Shown here: positions 26,028 through 34,450 of the stretch, one piece after another | How positions within the stretch are numbered: the stretch's first letter is position 1 | Layout: every line of letters begins with the position of its first letter | Assembly: GCA_016874005.1 (NCBI GenBank) | Contig: VGVQ01000015.1 | Span: forward strand, 36,666 to 100,665 | Source: Gemmatimonadota bacterium | GTDB taxonomy: Bacteria; Gemmatimonadota; Gemmatimonadetes; Gemmatimonadales; GWC2-71-9 | DNA: 64,000 nucleotides | Reading direction: 5' to 3' | Program-made: the position numbers and the translations under genes | Notes under the pieces: model-generated | Database searches by the model: none | Told to the model about the DNA's origin: nothing | Seen by the model: only the letters and a program-made list of their open reading frames with translations

Positions 26028-27074
26028 CTAACGACGGCGCTTGACGCGCCTGGCCGGCGTTTTTGCCGCCGTCTTCTTCGGCGACCGTGTGGCCGCCTTC
26101 TTCCCGACCTTCACCGATTTCTTGGCCACCTTCCGCCTTGGCTTCGCCGGGGCCTTCTTCGCCGGCTTCTTCGCCGCTTTCCGCCTTGGCTTCGCCGGGG
26201 CTTTCTTCGCCGGCTTCTTGACCGCCTTCGTCGTGGCCGGCTTGGACGCTGCCTTCGGGGCGGCCGGCTTGGGCGCTGCCTTCCGGGCGGCCGGTTTGGG
26301 CGGGGCCGCTACCGGAACGGCGCTGGCGTGGACCGCGAACACCGCGCCCTGCGGGTCCATGAACTGGACGATGGCCCCACCGGGCACCTCCATCGGCCCG
26401 GCGATCACCGTGCCGCCGGCCGCGGTGACCGCCGCGGCCGCGCCCGCGGCGCTCGCCACCTCGGCGTAAGGCAACCAATTGGGCACCGGGATCTCCGGCG
26501 GCTTGTTGTACATCGCCCCGACCATGTGGCCGCCCACCTCGATCATTTGATACAGACCCATCGCCGGGCCCAGGTCCATTGCCTGGCCCTTCTTCCACCC
26601 GAACAATGCCGAGTAGAAGTCGAAGGCGGCCGGCCAGTTGGTGGTGGCCAGCTCGTTCCAGGCAAACCCGCCGGGAGTAGCCGGGAAGGAGGGCGTCCCC
26701 TCCTGAGTCGGCTTGAAGAGGTAGAAGAGGGCGCCCTGCGGATCCTGGAGCAGCGCCATCCGCCCCACTTCGGGCAGATCCATCGGCGCCATCTCGACCC
26801 GAGCGCCGAGTCCGGTGGCTTGGCTGATGGTGGCATCGACGTCGTCGGTCCCGATATAGGTCCCCCAGTGCGGCGGGATGCCCTTCGCCTTGAGGTCGGC
26901 CGGCATCGCTATCATGCCGCCGCGGGGTGTCTGACCGGTCATCCAGACCGAATACGAATCACCCCACGGCGTCGTAGACCACCCGACTACTCCGCCATAG
27001 AACCTCCTGGCCCCATCGGGATCGGTGGTGAGGAGTTCATGCCAGAGGAAGTGTCCGCGGACCGAGGGAGACAT
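26028..27074 (-). CDS. VOC family protein (two domains) with a histone-H1-like Lys/Ala/Pro tail
   Basis: 348 residues from the ATG at 27074. Two tandem vicinal-oxygen-chelate/glyoxalase-like domains (about 8-120 and 128-250) contain F-Y-x-x-V-V-G-W and F-D-F-Y-S-A-L-F-G-W segments. Residues about 254-348 are a positively charged K/A/P/R tail of roughly 95 residues, resembling histone H1 or AlgP/HctB-like DNA-binding tails. It includes a 16-residue unit repeated twice (K-K-P-A-K-K-A-P-A-K-P-R-R-K at the core). The VOC part may be a small-molecule-binding or detoxification domain; the tail should bind nucleic acid. An unusual fusion, not assignable to a known enzyme. Confidence 0.8.
   Translation of the reverse strand: MSPSVRGHFLWHELLTTDPDGARRFYGGVVGWSTTPWGDSYSVWMTGQTPRGGMIAMPADLKAKGIPPHWGTYIGTDDVDATISQATGLGARVEMAPMDLPEVGRMALLQDPQGALFYLFKPTQEGTPSFPATPGGFAWNELATTNWPAAFDFYSALFGWKKGQAMDLGPAMGLYQMIEVGGHMVGAMYNKPPEIPVPNWLPYAEVASAAGAAAAVTAAGGTVIAGPMEVPGGAIVQFMDPQGAVFAVHASAVPVAAPPKPAARKAAPKPAAPKAASKPATTKAVKKPAKKAPAKPRRKAAKKPAKKAPAKPRRKVAKKSVKVGKKAATRSPKKTAAKTPARRVKRRR
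26131..26226 (-). repeat. 48-bp tandem direct repeat encoding the Lys/Arg-rich tail
   Basis: Two adjacent near-identical 48-bp units (start 26131 and 26179) in the VOC C-terminal tail. The period is a multiple of 3, so copy number can change without breaking the frame. Confidence 0.7.
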
Positions 27075-27192
27075 CGGGGAAGCTCCAGGCAGCAGGAAGC
27101 GGGATCGAAACCGGTCGGAGAGGTTAGCACCGGGCAGCGGTGCCATCAAGCCAGCGGTGACGAGTCGCGACCGCGCCGGATTTCCGGTCCGT

Positions 27193-30102
27193 TCAGATCC
27201 CAATCTCATCGAGGAACTGCCGCCCCCCGGTCGGCCGGCCGAGTCGGCGGGTGGCCCTGGTCAGCGTCAACCGATCCTTGGCTCGCGTCATCCCGACGTA
27301 GAGGAGTCGCCTGGCCTCCTCGACCTCCTCCTTCCCCGGAGCACGCCCGCCCGACGTCCCCGGCAACTCGCTGTCCTCGACCCCCACGATGTAGACCCGG
27401 GAGAACTCGAGGCCCTTGGTGGAATGCAGGGTGAGGAGATTGATCCGGGCCGGGTCCGCTTCGACGCCCTCCGATTTCGACAAGGCGACTCGTCCCAGGA
27501 AATCCTGGATCTCCTCCTCGAGGCTGGCCGGGCCGATGCCGTCCAAGAGACGTCGGAGTCGCGCCATCGACTGCGGGTAGCGCTGATCGGCCCGCTTCTC
27601 GGCCCGGATCCTGGCCATTCGTTCGGGCCCGCCGAGCCGATCGATCAGGGCCTCGACCGGCGGGGCGCTCCCGCCGATCCGATCTCGCTCGGCGCGATAG
27701 AAGTCGAGGCAGTTGCTGTACCGGCCGAGCGCGAACAGCGGGGTCACCTCGAGCAGGGTCTCGGCCTCGGTCCGATGATTGACGGGTCCGGCCGCGAGAT
27801 CCCCGGGGTCTGGCGGGAGGAGCGCCAAGGCCACCCCGAGGTAGTCGAGCAGGTTCGACATCGACACCCGGCGGCTCCGGCCCACCTTCTCCTCCTCGAG
27901 CCTCCGGAACACCTGGGCGAGGGTTCGCACGTCCCACAATGCCTTGTGGGGATCGCCGGGATCGACCCCGAACCGCTCCGCCAGGTGCTCGAGCTTGGCA
28001 CTGCCTAACCGGAGCCAGCGGGCGAGCGGGAGGGTGTCGTAGCTGACGAATGACTTGTCCCCGGACATCCGCCGGAGGATCGGAAAGTCGAAGTCGTAGC
28101 CGTTGTGGGCCACCAGCACGTCGCTGCCGATGAAGGCCTGAAAGGCGGGCCAGACCTCCTCGAAGTATGGCGCCTGAGCGAGGTGGGCCTCGGTGTAGCC
28201 ATGGGTGGCGGCGGCCTGGGGAGCGATCGGCACCCGCGGCTTGACCAAGCTGTGGAACTCCTCGACGATCCTCCACTCGCGGACCCGCGCCGCGGCGATC
28301 TCGACGATCTCCGAGGTGGCCGTATCGCGATCGGTCGTCTCGAGATCCACCACCACGAAGTCGCGGAAGCTGTCGCGGGCCGCCGTGCCGGTGAGCTGGA
28401 GCGCCTTGAACACCGTGATCACGAGCCCAGCCGGTCCCCCGCGATCGGCCGTGCCTAACGGGAGGTCGTCCTGGCGCGCCGATCCGACGCCCTGGTAGTC
28501 CACCAGCCGGAAGCCGGCCCCGTTGAGCATCCCGGCGATCCCGATCTCCGCCCCGCCGAGCCGTTCGATCACGATCCGGCGTTTCGAGGCCCGGGCGGCT
28601 TGCAGCTTGGCCGCCAACGCGACCGCGGCGGGGTTCGCTATCGGGTCGGTGAGTTCGTCGGCGCGATCCTCGAGCGCGGTCCGGTAGGCTCCCACCCGCT
28701 GGGAGAGGATCTCGGCGATCAGATCGGGCAAGTGCTGATGCCGAGCGCCCAGGGCCGTGAAATTCTGCATCGCGTAGAGCGCGCGACGGATCTTCCTCCC
28801 GTCTTCGTCAGTGTTAGGCAGTTCTCGGGCTCGGCGCCGCAGCATCGGCATGAAGCCGAGCTTCTCCACCTCGGCCAGCTTCCTGACCCGGTCCGTCAGG
28901 CTGGGCGGGAGCACCTGGCGGACGAAACCCTCGTTGGCGATCGAGTCGCCCGGGTTGGCGATCACCTTGAGCGCGCCGATCAGATAGCGGACGACTTGGT
29001 CGTCGGCCACCGCGCGGCCGTGAGCCAGCCGGCAGGGCATCGCCGCGTTCACCAGGGCCCCTTCCAACGCGGCCCCGATCTCGTGTTTGCGATAGAGCAC
29101 CGCGTAATCGCCCCAGGCGAGCCCGTGCGCTTCCCGGTCGCTCGCGAGGTCGGCGAGGAGCCATGCCAGCTCGTCGCCTTCGGCCGCGAACTCTTTCACC
29201 TGGACCGGGTGGCTGCTCTCCCGCTCGGCCACGACTTCTTTGGTCTCGAACAACGACGGGTTCGACGCCAACAGTCGCCGAGCCAGGCCGAAGATGTGCC
29301 GCGCGGTGCGCCGGTTCTCCTTGAGGACGAACCGCCGGGTCCCGGCAAAGTCTTCGCTCATCTTCGCGAGCTGAGCGGGATCGGCCCCGGTCCACGAAAA
29401 GATCGACTGCTCGTCGTCTCCCACGGCGAACAGATTGCGGTGTTCGGCCGCCAACGTCTTGACGATCCGGTATTGCACCGGGTTGAGGTCCTGAAACTCG
29501 TCGACCAAGAGGTGATCCCACTGGCCTGCCACCCTTTTCGCGACCTCGGGGTGGGCAGCGAACAGTTCGGCCACCAGGTGGGTCAGATCGTCGAAGTCGA
29601 GCATCCGCCGCTTGGCCAGATAGGTCCGGTAGCGGTCGAAGTACTTCTCGTCGTCGGGACTGAGCGGCTCGAGGCCGAGCCGGTGGAGGCTGAAGCGACC
29701 GAGCAGCTTGCTCCGCCATTTGGCCGGGTACTTCATCTTGCCGAGGATTTCCTTCTGGTATTCGTCATCGGCTATCCCGAAGCCGCGCTCGAGTCCGAGG
29801 TTCGATCCGTGGGCGCGGAGCACCTTGACGCAGAGCGAGTGGATCGTCGACCGGGTGACCGGCTCGGCCCGCTCGCCCAAGTCGCGGGCCAGGCGCGATG
29901 CCAATTCCTCGGCGGCCTTGTTGGTGAAGGTCACCGCGCAGATCCGGGCCGGGTCGACCCCGCGTTCGGCGATAAGGAAGCGGATCCGCTCGATCAGGCA
30001 GAGGGTCTTCCCCGCGCCGGGGCCCGCCACCACGAGCACCGGTCCATCGGGTGCCTCGATGGCCGCCCATTGGCTCTCGGATGGGGTGATGCGGTGAGTC
30101 AT
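27193..30102 (-). CDS. UvrD-type superfamily 1 helicase with embedded DEDDh exonuclease
   Basis: 969 residues. The helicase motifs read G-P-G-A-G-K-T (Walker A, 27-33), T-F-T-N-K-A-A-E-E (Ia), V-D-E-F-Q-D (II), G-D-D-E-Q-S-I-F-S-W (III), then L-L-T-L-H-S-T-K-G-L-E-F (motif V, about 890) and Y-V-G-M-T-R-A-K-D-R-L (VI, about 932). A DnaQ/RNase T-like 3'-5' exonuclease domain (about residues 578-735) is inserted before motif V, with V-D-L-E-T-T (Exo I), a second acidic motif around H-N-G-Y-D-F-D (Exo II) and a third H...D (Exo III, D724). So unwinding and nuclease activity sit in one chain. The start at 30102 leaves a 6-bp gap to the upstream gene. Confidence 0.88.
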   Translation of the reverse strand: MTHRITPSESQWAAIEAPDGPVLVVAGPGAGKTLCLIERIRFLIAERGVDPARICAVTFTNKAAEELASRLARDLGERAEPVTRSTIHSLCVKVLRAHGSNLGLERGFGIADDEYQKEILGKMKYPAKWRSKLLGRFSLHRLGLEPLSPDDEKYFDRYRTYLAKRRMLDFDDLTHLVAELFAAHPEVAKRVAGQWDHLLVDEFQDLNPVQYRIVKTLAAEHRNLFAVGDDEQSIFSWTGADPAQLAKMSEDFAGTRRFVLKENRRTARHIFGLARRLLASNPSLFETKEVVAERESSHPVQVKEFAAEGDELAWLLADLASDREAHGLAWGDYAVLYRKHEIGAALEGALVNAAMPCRLAHGRAVADDQVVRYLIGALKVIANPGDSIANEGFVRQVLPPSLTDRVRKLAEVEKLGFMPMLRRRARELPNTDEDGRKIRRALYAMQNFTALGARHQHLPDLIAEILSQRVGAYRTALEDRADELTDPIANPAAVALAAKLQAARASKRRIVIERLGGAEIGIAGMLNGAGFRLVDYQGVGSARQDDLPLGTADRGGPAGLVITVFKALQLTGTAARDSFRDFVVVDLETTDRDTATSEIVEIAAARVREWRIVEEFHSLVKPRVPIAPQAAATHGYTEAHLAQAPYFEEVWPAFQAFIGSDVLVAHNGYDFDFPILRRMSGDKSFVSYDTLPLARWLRLGSAKLEHLAERFGVDPGDPHKALWDVRTLAQVFRRLEEEKVGRSRRVSMSNLLDYLGVALALLPPDPGDLAAGPVNHRTEAETLLEVTPLFALGRYSNCLDFYRAERDRIGGSAPPVEALIDRLGGPERMARIRAEKRADQRYPQSMARLRRLLDGIGPASLEEEIQDFLGRVALSKSEGVEADPARINLLTLHSTKGLEFSRVYIVGVEDSELPGTSGGRAPGKEEVEEARRLLYVGMTRAKDRLTLTRATRRLGRPTGGRQFLDEIGI

Positions 30103-30108
30103 CTGGGG

Positions 30109-30780
30109 TCAGGCGGGAAGACCGGCGCTCCACCGAGCGATGGCGGCCGCCAGGCCCTCGATGACCTCGCCCCGGGAGCGTCCGGTCCGTTTCGGCACTT
30201 CGAAGGCGTGGTTAGCCTGGTCGATGATCTCCATCGTCGCCGACTTGCCTAACCGGGCCACCACCTCGGTCATCAGTGCCAGGTCGGCGAGGTCGTCCCG
30301 GGTCCCCTGGAGAAACAGCATCGGCACCGTCACCAGGTCCAAGTGCTCGGCCCGGGCGACCGACGGCTTCTTGGGGGGGTGGAGCGGAAAGCCCAGGAAG
30401 GCCAGGCCGCGGACTCGGGGCAGTTGCAGCCGGGCGGCCGCGGTCGAGGTCATCCGCCCGCCGAACGACTTCCCGCCGGCGATGAGTGGGAGATCGGGGG
30501 CCAGCTCGGCGGCGCGTTGCACCGCCGACTGGACCGTGGCGACGGCCACATTCGGCGAATCGGGACGGCTGCTGCCCGTCTCCATATACGGGAACTGGTA
30601 GCGGAGGGTCGCGATGCCGTGGCGGGCCAGCGCGTCCGCCATGTCGGCCAGGAACGGATGGCGCATCCCGGCCCCGGCTCCGTGCCCGAGGACATAGAGC
30701 GCGGTGGCTCGTTCCGGCCGCTGGTAGAGGCCGGAGACCATGACCTGGACCGGATCGACCGGGATCGCGACGGCCGTCAC
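30109..30780 (-). CDS. alpha/beta hydrolase (KANL3/Tex30-like, dienelactone hydrolase-related)
   Basis: 223 residues from the GTG at 30780, whose GTGA overlaps the amidohydrolase stop. The fold is indicated by L-Y-V-L-G-H-G-A-G near residue 27, the nucleophile elbow G-G-K-S-F-G-G-R, the acid in L-Q-G-T-R-D-D-L and the His in Q-A-N-H-A-F. G-x-S-F-G-G and the 'H-G-A-G' oxyanion region match the small bacterial TEX30/KANL3-type hydrolases. Substrate unknown. It is co-translated with the upstream amidohydrolase and sits 6 bp before the helicase. Confidence 0.8.
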   Translation of the reverse strand: MTAVAIPVDPVQVMVSGLYQRPERATALYVLGHGAGAGMRHPFLADMADALARHGIATLRYQFPYMETGSSRPDSPNVAVATVQSAVQRAAELAPDLPLIAGGKSFGGRMTSTAAARLQLPRVRGLAFLGFPLHPPKKPSVARAEHLDLVTVPMLFLQGTRDDLADLALMTEVVARLGKSATMEIIDQANHAFEVPKRTGRSRGEVIEGLAAAIARWSAGLPA

Positions 30781-32396
30781 GGCGCGGTCGGCTTGCCTTT
30801 GAGGCGGGCCTTTTCCTGTTCCACGTAGCCCTCGGCTTCGCGAAGCAGACCCTGGGCGTCGAAGAGCACCCCGTCCTTGATGGTCCAGGCGACGCCGCCG
30901 TGTTTCCACTGCTCGCCCCGGGGCACCAGGCCCGCCATCCCATAGCCGCGTCCGTACATGACCTTGAAGTTATCGATCGGGTTGCCGTTGACGACAACCA
31001 AATCCGCGCGACAACCCACCCGAATACCGCAGTGCTCCTTCATGCCGAGCGCGGCGGTCGCGTTGGTGGTGGCGACCTTGATCACGTCGAGCGGGTGCAG
31101 GCCGGCTTCCTGCATCAGCTCGAGCTCGCGAATCATCCCAATCCCGCCGATCCCGCTCTCGTCGCTGCCGGCGGTGAGTTGGCCACCACGTTCGTGATAC
31201 GCCTTGACCCATTTCATCCAGATCTGAAAATTCTTCTTCCAGGCAATCTCGTCGGCCGTCTTCCATTCCCGTTTGAAGGCACCGTGAGTGGTGGAATCGG
31301 GCCCGGCCGCAATCTCGCTCGGGTGCATCAGGGTTTCTTTGACCGGCAGGCCGACCCGGCGCCAGACGTCGCGATTGTCCTCGTAGACGGTCATGGTCGG
31401 ATTCCAGTTGGTGCCGTTGGCGATCATCCGGTCGATCACCGCCGAAAGCCGATCGGGGTCCTTGTCGGCCTCGGACCAGAGGTAGCCGGCGTAGCGGAAG
31501 CGGTCTAACTCATCCCAGTAGTTGTAATCGGCGAGAAAGTTCTGGGAGCCGCGGAGCGCGGCGTCCGGCACCCCGTACCAATGCTCGATGCTTTTGACCC
31601 CCGCGTTCGAGGCCACCAGGGCGTCGCTTTCGGAGACCTTGAGGTCGGTCATCACGAACATCCCCAGCTTCTTGGCCTCGTCGGCGATTGCCGCGAGCAC
31701 GTCGGGATATTGGCCGGGACTCTTCGAGACTTTGACGCAATCGGCGCCGAGCGTCTTGAACTCCTGGACCATGGCGCGGGCTTTGTCGGGGGTGTTGCCG
31801 ATATCCCAGCGGCGCAGCGGCAACGGCCAGCGCTGGCAGAGGACGAGCCGGGGCGCGACCAGCTGATTGGCGTCGGCGCGACGGCGTTGTTCGGTCATCC
31901 GCTCGAGACCGGCGCCGGTGCCGGCGTCGCGGACGGTGGTGATCCCGTGGCCCAGGTAGAGGCGATAGGCGTAGTCCAGGCCGCGGGGCCCGAGTTCGCT
32001 GTTGGCCGGAGGAAGGTGGGCGTGCATCTCCACCAGGCCGGGGATCACGAACATCCCTTTGCCGTCGACGATCTTGTCGCCGGTGGGGCGTTTGAAATTG
32101 GGCCCGCCGCTCGCCACGTTGACGGCGTCCATGAGGACGATATCGGTGATGGTGTTGTTCTCGATGACGATGTCGACCGGGCCTTCTGGCGGCATGGCGC
32201 GGTTGCTGCCGGGTGTTCCTCGGCCGGAGATGACGGTGGCGCCGCGGATGACGAGGCGGTTGTAGCGCTCGCCTTTGATGGTGCCCAAGGGGAGCGGGGT
32301 GGGGCCGTTGCGGACGGTCGCGAACGATTCCTGGGCGGTGAGCCGGTGCGCTGACAGTATCGCCACGGCGAGTGGCAACCAACGGTGGAACGGCAT
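30777..32396 (-). CDS. amidohydrolase family protein, secreted
   Basis: 539 residues from the ATG at 32396, which has an ideal AGGAGG four bases upstream and opens a signal peptide (about 1-24). An N-terminal beta-strand sheath (V-I-R-G-A-T-V-I-S-G) is followed by the metal motif M-H-A-H near 125. A His in S-I-E-H-W and the C-terminal Asp in G-S-D-E-S complete a binuclear-type site. An upstream in-frame ATG at 32438 is less likely. Substrate is unknown; the family includes imidazolonepropionase-like and prolidase-like enzymes. The GTGA overlap ties it to the next hydrolase gene. Confidence 0.82.
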   Translation of the reverse strand: MPFHRWLPLAVAILSAHRLTAQESFATVRNGPTPLPLGTIKGERYNRLVIRGATVISGRGTPGSNRAMPPEGPVDIVIENNTITDIVLMDAVNVASGGPNFKRPTGDKIVDGKGMFVIPGLVEMHAHLPPANSELGPRGLDYAYRLYLGHGITTVRDAGTGAGLERMTEQRRRADANQLVAPRLVLCQRWPLPLRRWDIGNTPDKARAMVQEFKTLGADCVKVSKSPGQYPDVLAAIADEAKKLGMFVMTDLKVSESDALVASNAGVKSIEHWYGVPDAALRGSQNFLADYNYWDELDRFRYAGYLWSEADKDPDRLSAVIDRMIANGTNWNPTMTVYEDNRDVWRRVGLPVKETLMHPSEIAAGPDSTTHGAFKREWKTADEIAWKKNFQIWMKWVKAYHERGGQLTAGSDESGIGGIGMIRELELMQEAGLHPLDVIKVATTNATAALGMKEHCGIRVGCRADLVVVNGNPIDNFKVMYGRGYGMAGLVPRGEQWKHGGVAWTIKDGVLFDAQGLLREAEGYVEQEKARLKGKPTAP

Positions 32397-32408
32397 GGAT
32401 CCTCCTGG

Positions 32409-32425
32409 GGAGTCGAAAACTCCCT
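32409..32425 (-). other. small hairpin before the SD of the amidohydrolase
   Basis: GGGAG-7 nt-CTCCC lies just upstream of the AGGAGG. It could be a leader hairpin; a 5-bp stem is weak evidence. Confidence 0.3.
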
Positions 32426-32486
32426 CAGGTCGGGCCAAACCGCAAACGGACGGGGTGGCCCTGGCCTCGAGCCCGAGCGCTGTGAT

Positions 32487-32513
32487 TGCCGGGACCCGAT
32501 CAGGGCCCCGGCA
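32487..32513 (-). terminator. terminator-like hairpin downstream of the first lipoprotein
   Basis: TGCCGGG (32487-32493) and CCCGGCA (32507-32513) form a 7-bp stem, with an extra inner CCC/GGG pair inside the loop. It is 12 nt after the minus-strand stop at 32525. No clear T-run. Confidence 0.4.
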
Positions 32514-32524
32514 TCGGCCAGTGG

Positions 32525-33221
32525 TTAGAGCCGGACCAACGTCATGCTGAACCCGCCAGTGGTTCCCGACTGGACCAGCTTCCGACCCGACTTGGTGCAG
32601 TAGCGTCCCGCACTGCCAGCGATCGTCCAGGTGTTGCCATCCGCCGATCGGGTCGTGGTGACGCGCTCACCGGCCACCGCGTTCCCGGCGCAGTCCTTCC
32701 CGTAACGGATGACGTCGATGTTCGTGGCCCCCTTCAGCAGCTCCGCTTCGAACACCGCCGAGCCGGTGCTGCCATTCGCCATCCCCGCCAATCCGCAGCC
32801 ATTGGTCCCACCGGGGTTGGTGTGGCTGTTGGTGTAGAGCCGGTCGTCGGATACCCCGCTCGCGGTACTCGCCGTCCAGTTATACCGTCGGGCAGAGGTC
32901 TGCACCGAGAGGATCAAGTTGCCGTTCGCCCCGGAGGCGTGAGCCGCGACGCCGCCCACGCCTTCGGTGTACACCGCCGAGGCGTCGCCGCGGATCGCGT
33001 CGGTGCCGCTCTGATCCTGGGCCATCGTGATCGTGAGATCGATCTGGCCGCCGCAGTCAACCGGGGGGGGCGAGCGCGGGGAGGGATGGCGGCTGAGCCT
33101 GGTCGGCCACCGTCGTCGGCAGCTCGGTCGAACATCCGGCGACGACGACGAGAGCCGATCCGGCCGAAAGAATCGCTGGGATCAGTCGGGCAACGCGATG
33201 ATGCGAGGAAGTCCTGGTCAT
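32525..33221 (-). CDS. hypothetical lipoprotein, frameshifted in this sequence
   Basis: The ATG at 33221 (SD-like GGAG 7 nt upstream) opens a lipoprotein signal ending in V-V-A-G-C (Cys30). The frame stops after about 54 residues at a plus-strand G8 tract (33063-33070). In the next frame the protein continues to a stop at 32525, with a C-terminal domain (D-L-T-I-T-M ... G-T-D-A-I-R-G-D ... F-S-M-T-L-V) clearly related to the neighbour at 33442-34395. Removing one base (tract of 7) restores about 231 residues. No known family is recognised. The shared domain looks like an extracellular beta-sandwich with a disulphide (C-x-x-x-C type residues). Confidence 0.6.
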
Positions 33222-33309
33222 GATGTGCTCCGGCGCGGGTTGGGGTTGGTGAATCGAAGATCGACGATCATCCACGCCACGATCCGTGGCGCCGTCACCC
33301 GGCGAGCGA

Positions 33310-33315
33310 TAGATT
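33310..33315 (+). promoter_or_regulatory. -10-like box before a candidate small RNA
   Basis: TAGATT, the same sequence as the -10 boxes of the UbiB-like and DUF885 genes, in a plus-strand position with no plus-strand gene nearby. Confidence 0.3.
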
Positions 33316-33321
33316 GAGGCG

Positions 33322-33410
33322 CCAACACGGAGCCCTCCGGGTTTCGTGTCTCGGTGCCGCCGGCTGGCGAGTCCCTCGAAAGATCCTCCAGCCGGCGGCT
33401 TTCTCATTTC
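33322..33410 (+). ncRNA. candidate small RNA between two minus-strand lipoprotein genes
   Basis: About 89 nt from the predicted start after the TAGATT box to a terminator. It contains an ACACG/CGTGT stem closing a GGAG/CTCC element, then a 12-bp GC hairpin (33356-33399) followed by TTTCTCATTT. On the plus strand this is a promoter-to-terminator unit; on the minus strand the same hairpin could end the 33442 gene but has no T-tract. No known RNA family is recognised. Confidence 0.3.
33356..33399 (+). terminator. 12-bp hairpin with T-rich tail
   Basis: GCCGCCGGCTGG (33356-33367) and its complement (33388-33399), 20-nt loop with a CGAG/CTCG inner pair, followed by TTTCTCATTT on the plus strand. 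The best intrinsic terminator shape in the window. Confidence 0.65.
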
Positions 33411-33441
33411 GGGCCAGCGGGCTACCCGCCGGCCCGCCTTC

Positions 33442-34395
33442 CTACGGCCAGACCAGCGTCATCGAGAACGGCCCCGCAGTCCCGACCTGGGCCAGTCCCG
33501 GTTTCTTCGAGCCCTGCTGGCAGTCGACCCCGCCGGACCCGACGATCGTCCAGGTTCGTCCATCGAGCGACCGCGTGGTCACGACTCGGTTCCCCGAGAT
33601 CGTGGCACCTTTGCAGTCCTTCCCATAGCGAACCACCCGGACCGGCTCGAGCCCGATGTTGAGCTCGGCCTCGAGCACCGCGGTGCCGCTGGTCCCCGGA
33701 ACCATTCCAAGCAGCCCGAACGAGTTGTCTCCCCCGGGGTTCACGTGAGTGTTGGTGAAGATCCGATCGCGGGTTTCCCCGTCGAACGCGGTGGTCCTGA
33801 CCCGCACCGCCCTGGCGTGGCCGGTGTTGAGCCAGAACATCAGATTGCCGTTGCTGCTGATGTGGCCCGGATCCGGATAGCTGGTGTTTCCGGCGTCGTC
33901 TCCCCGCAGGGCGTCGGTGCCTCCCGACCCCTGCCCGAAGGAAATGGTCAACTCGGGAGCATCCCACTGCCCGGGATTCGTCCGAACGAGCACCTCGAAC
34001 TTCTCGATGCCGATCCCCTTCTTCCCACCGGCGTTGGCGACCTGCAACTCGTACTCGCCCACCGTGGCATCGACGGCGATCGTGACGTTGACCACCAGGT
34101 CGGTCGAGCTGATCAGCGTCGTGCTGTTGGTCTTGACCTTGGTGCTGGATTTGCCATTCAGGAGCAACGTTACCGACGAGCTGGCGTCATACCCGGTGCC
34201 GGTGACGAAGACGTCCAAGGTGGTGTCCTGCATTGCCTCCTTGGGGTTGAAGGTCGTGACCGTCGGGGTGGCGCTCCCGGCAGCCCTAGCCGTGGACAGA
34301 ACGGCCTCAGTCTGACCGGTGGGCTCGTGGCAGCCAGCCGCCATCAGGGCGACCGAAGCGGCGAACGGGATCCCGGCGCGGTGGCGAACGAACAT
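33442..34395 (-). CDS. hypothetical lipoprotein with IPT/TIG-like domain
   Basis: 317 residues from the ATG at 34395 (GAGG five bases upstream); an earlier ATG at 34422 is possible. A lipoprotein signal ends at L-M-A-A-G-C (Cys22). Residues about 45-135 resemble an IPT/TIG immunoglobulin-like fold (F-N-P-K-E-A, F-V-T-G-T-G-Y, then G-x-Y-x-L-x-V-x-N). The C-terminal half (about 150-317) is shared with the lipoprotein at 32525-33221, including R-Y-G-K-D-C and F-S-M-T-L-V. Probably a surface protein of unknown function. The promoter-like TTGACA upstream overlaps the stop of the TPR-CHAT gene. Confidence 0.6.
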   Translation of the reverse strand: MFVRHRAGIPFAASVALMAAGCHEPTGQTEAVLSTARAAGSATPTVTTFNPKEAMQDTTLDVFVTGTGYDASSSVTLLLNGKSSTKVKTNSTTLISSTDLVVNVTIAVDATVGEYELQVANAGGKKGIGIEKFEVLVRTNPGQWDAPELTISFGQGSGGTDALRGDDAGNTSYPDPGHISSNGNLMFWLNTGHARAVRVRTTAFDGETRDRIFTNTHVNPGGDNSFGLLGMVPGTSGTAVLEAELNIGLEPVRVVRYGKDCKGATISGNRVVTTRSLDGRTWTIVGSGGVDCQQGSKKPGLAQVGTAGPFSMTLVWP

Positions 34396-34423
34396 GGCCC
34401 CCTCAAGGAAGGAGGGGATCAAA

Positions 34424-34450
34424 AGGGTACCCTGAAGTCTACCCTGTCAA
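34424..34450 (-). promoter_or_regulatory. promoter of the IPT-domain lipoprotein
   Basis: Minus strand: TTGACA (34445-34450), 15-nt spacer, TACCCT (34424-34429). The -35 overlaps the stop codon of the TPR-CHAT gene. A similar TTGACA-N15-TACC layout occurs at 42740. Confidence 0.5.
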
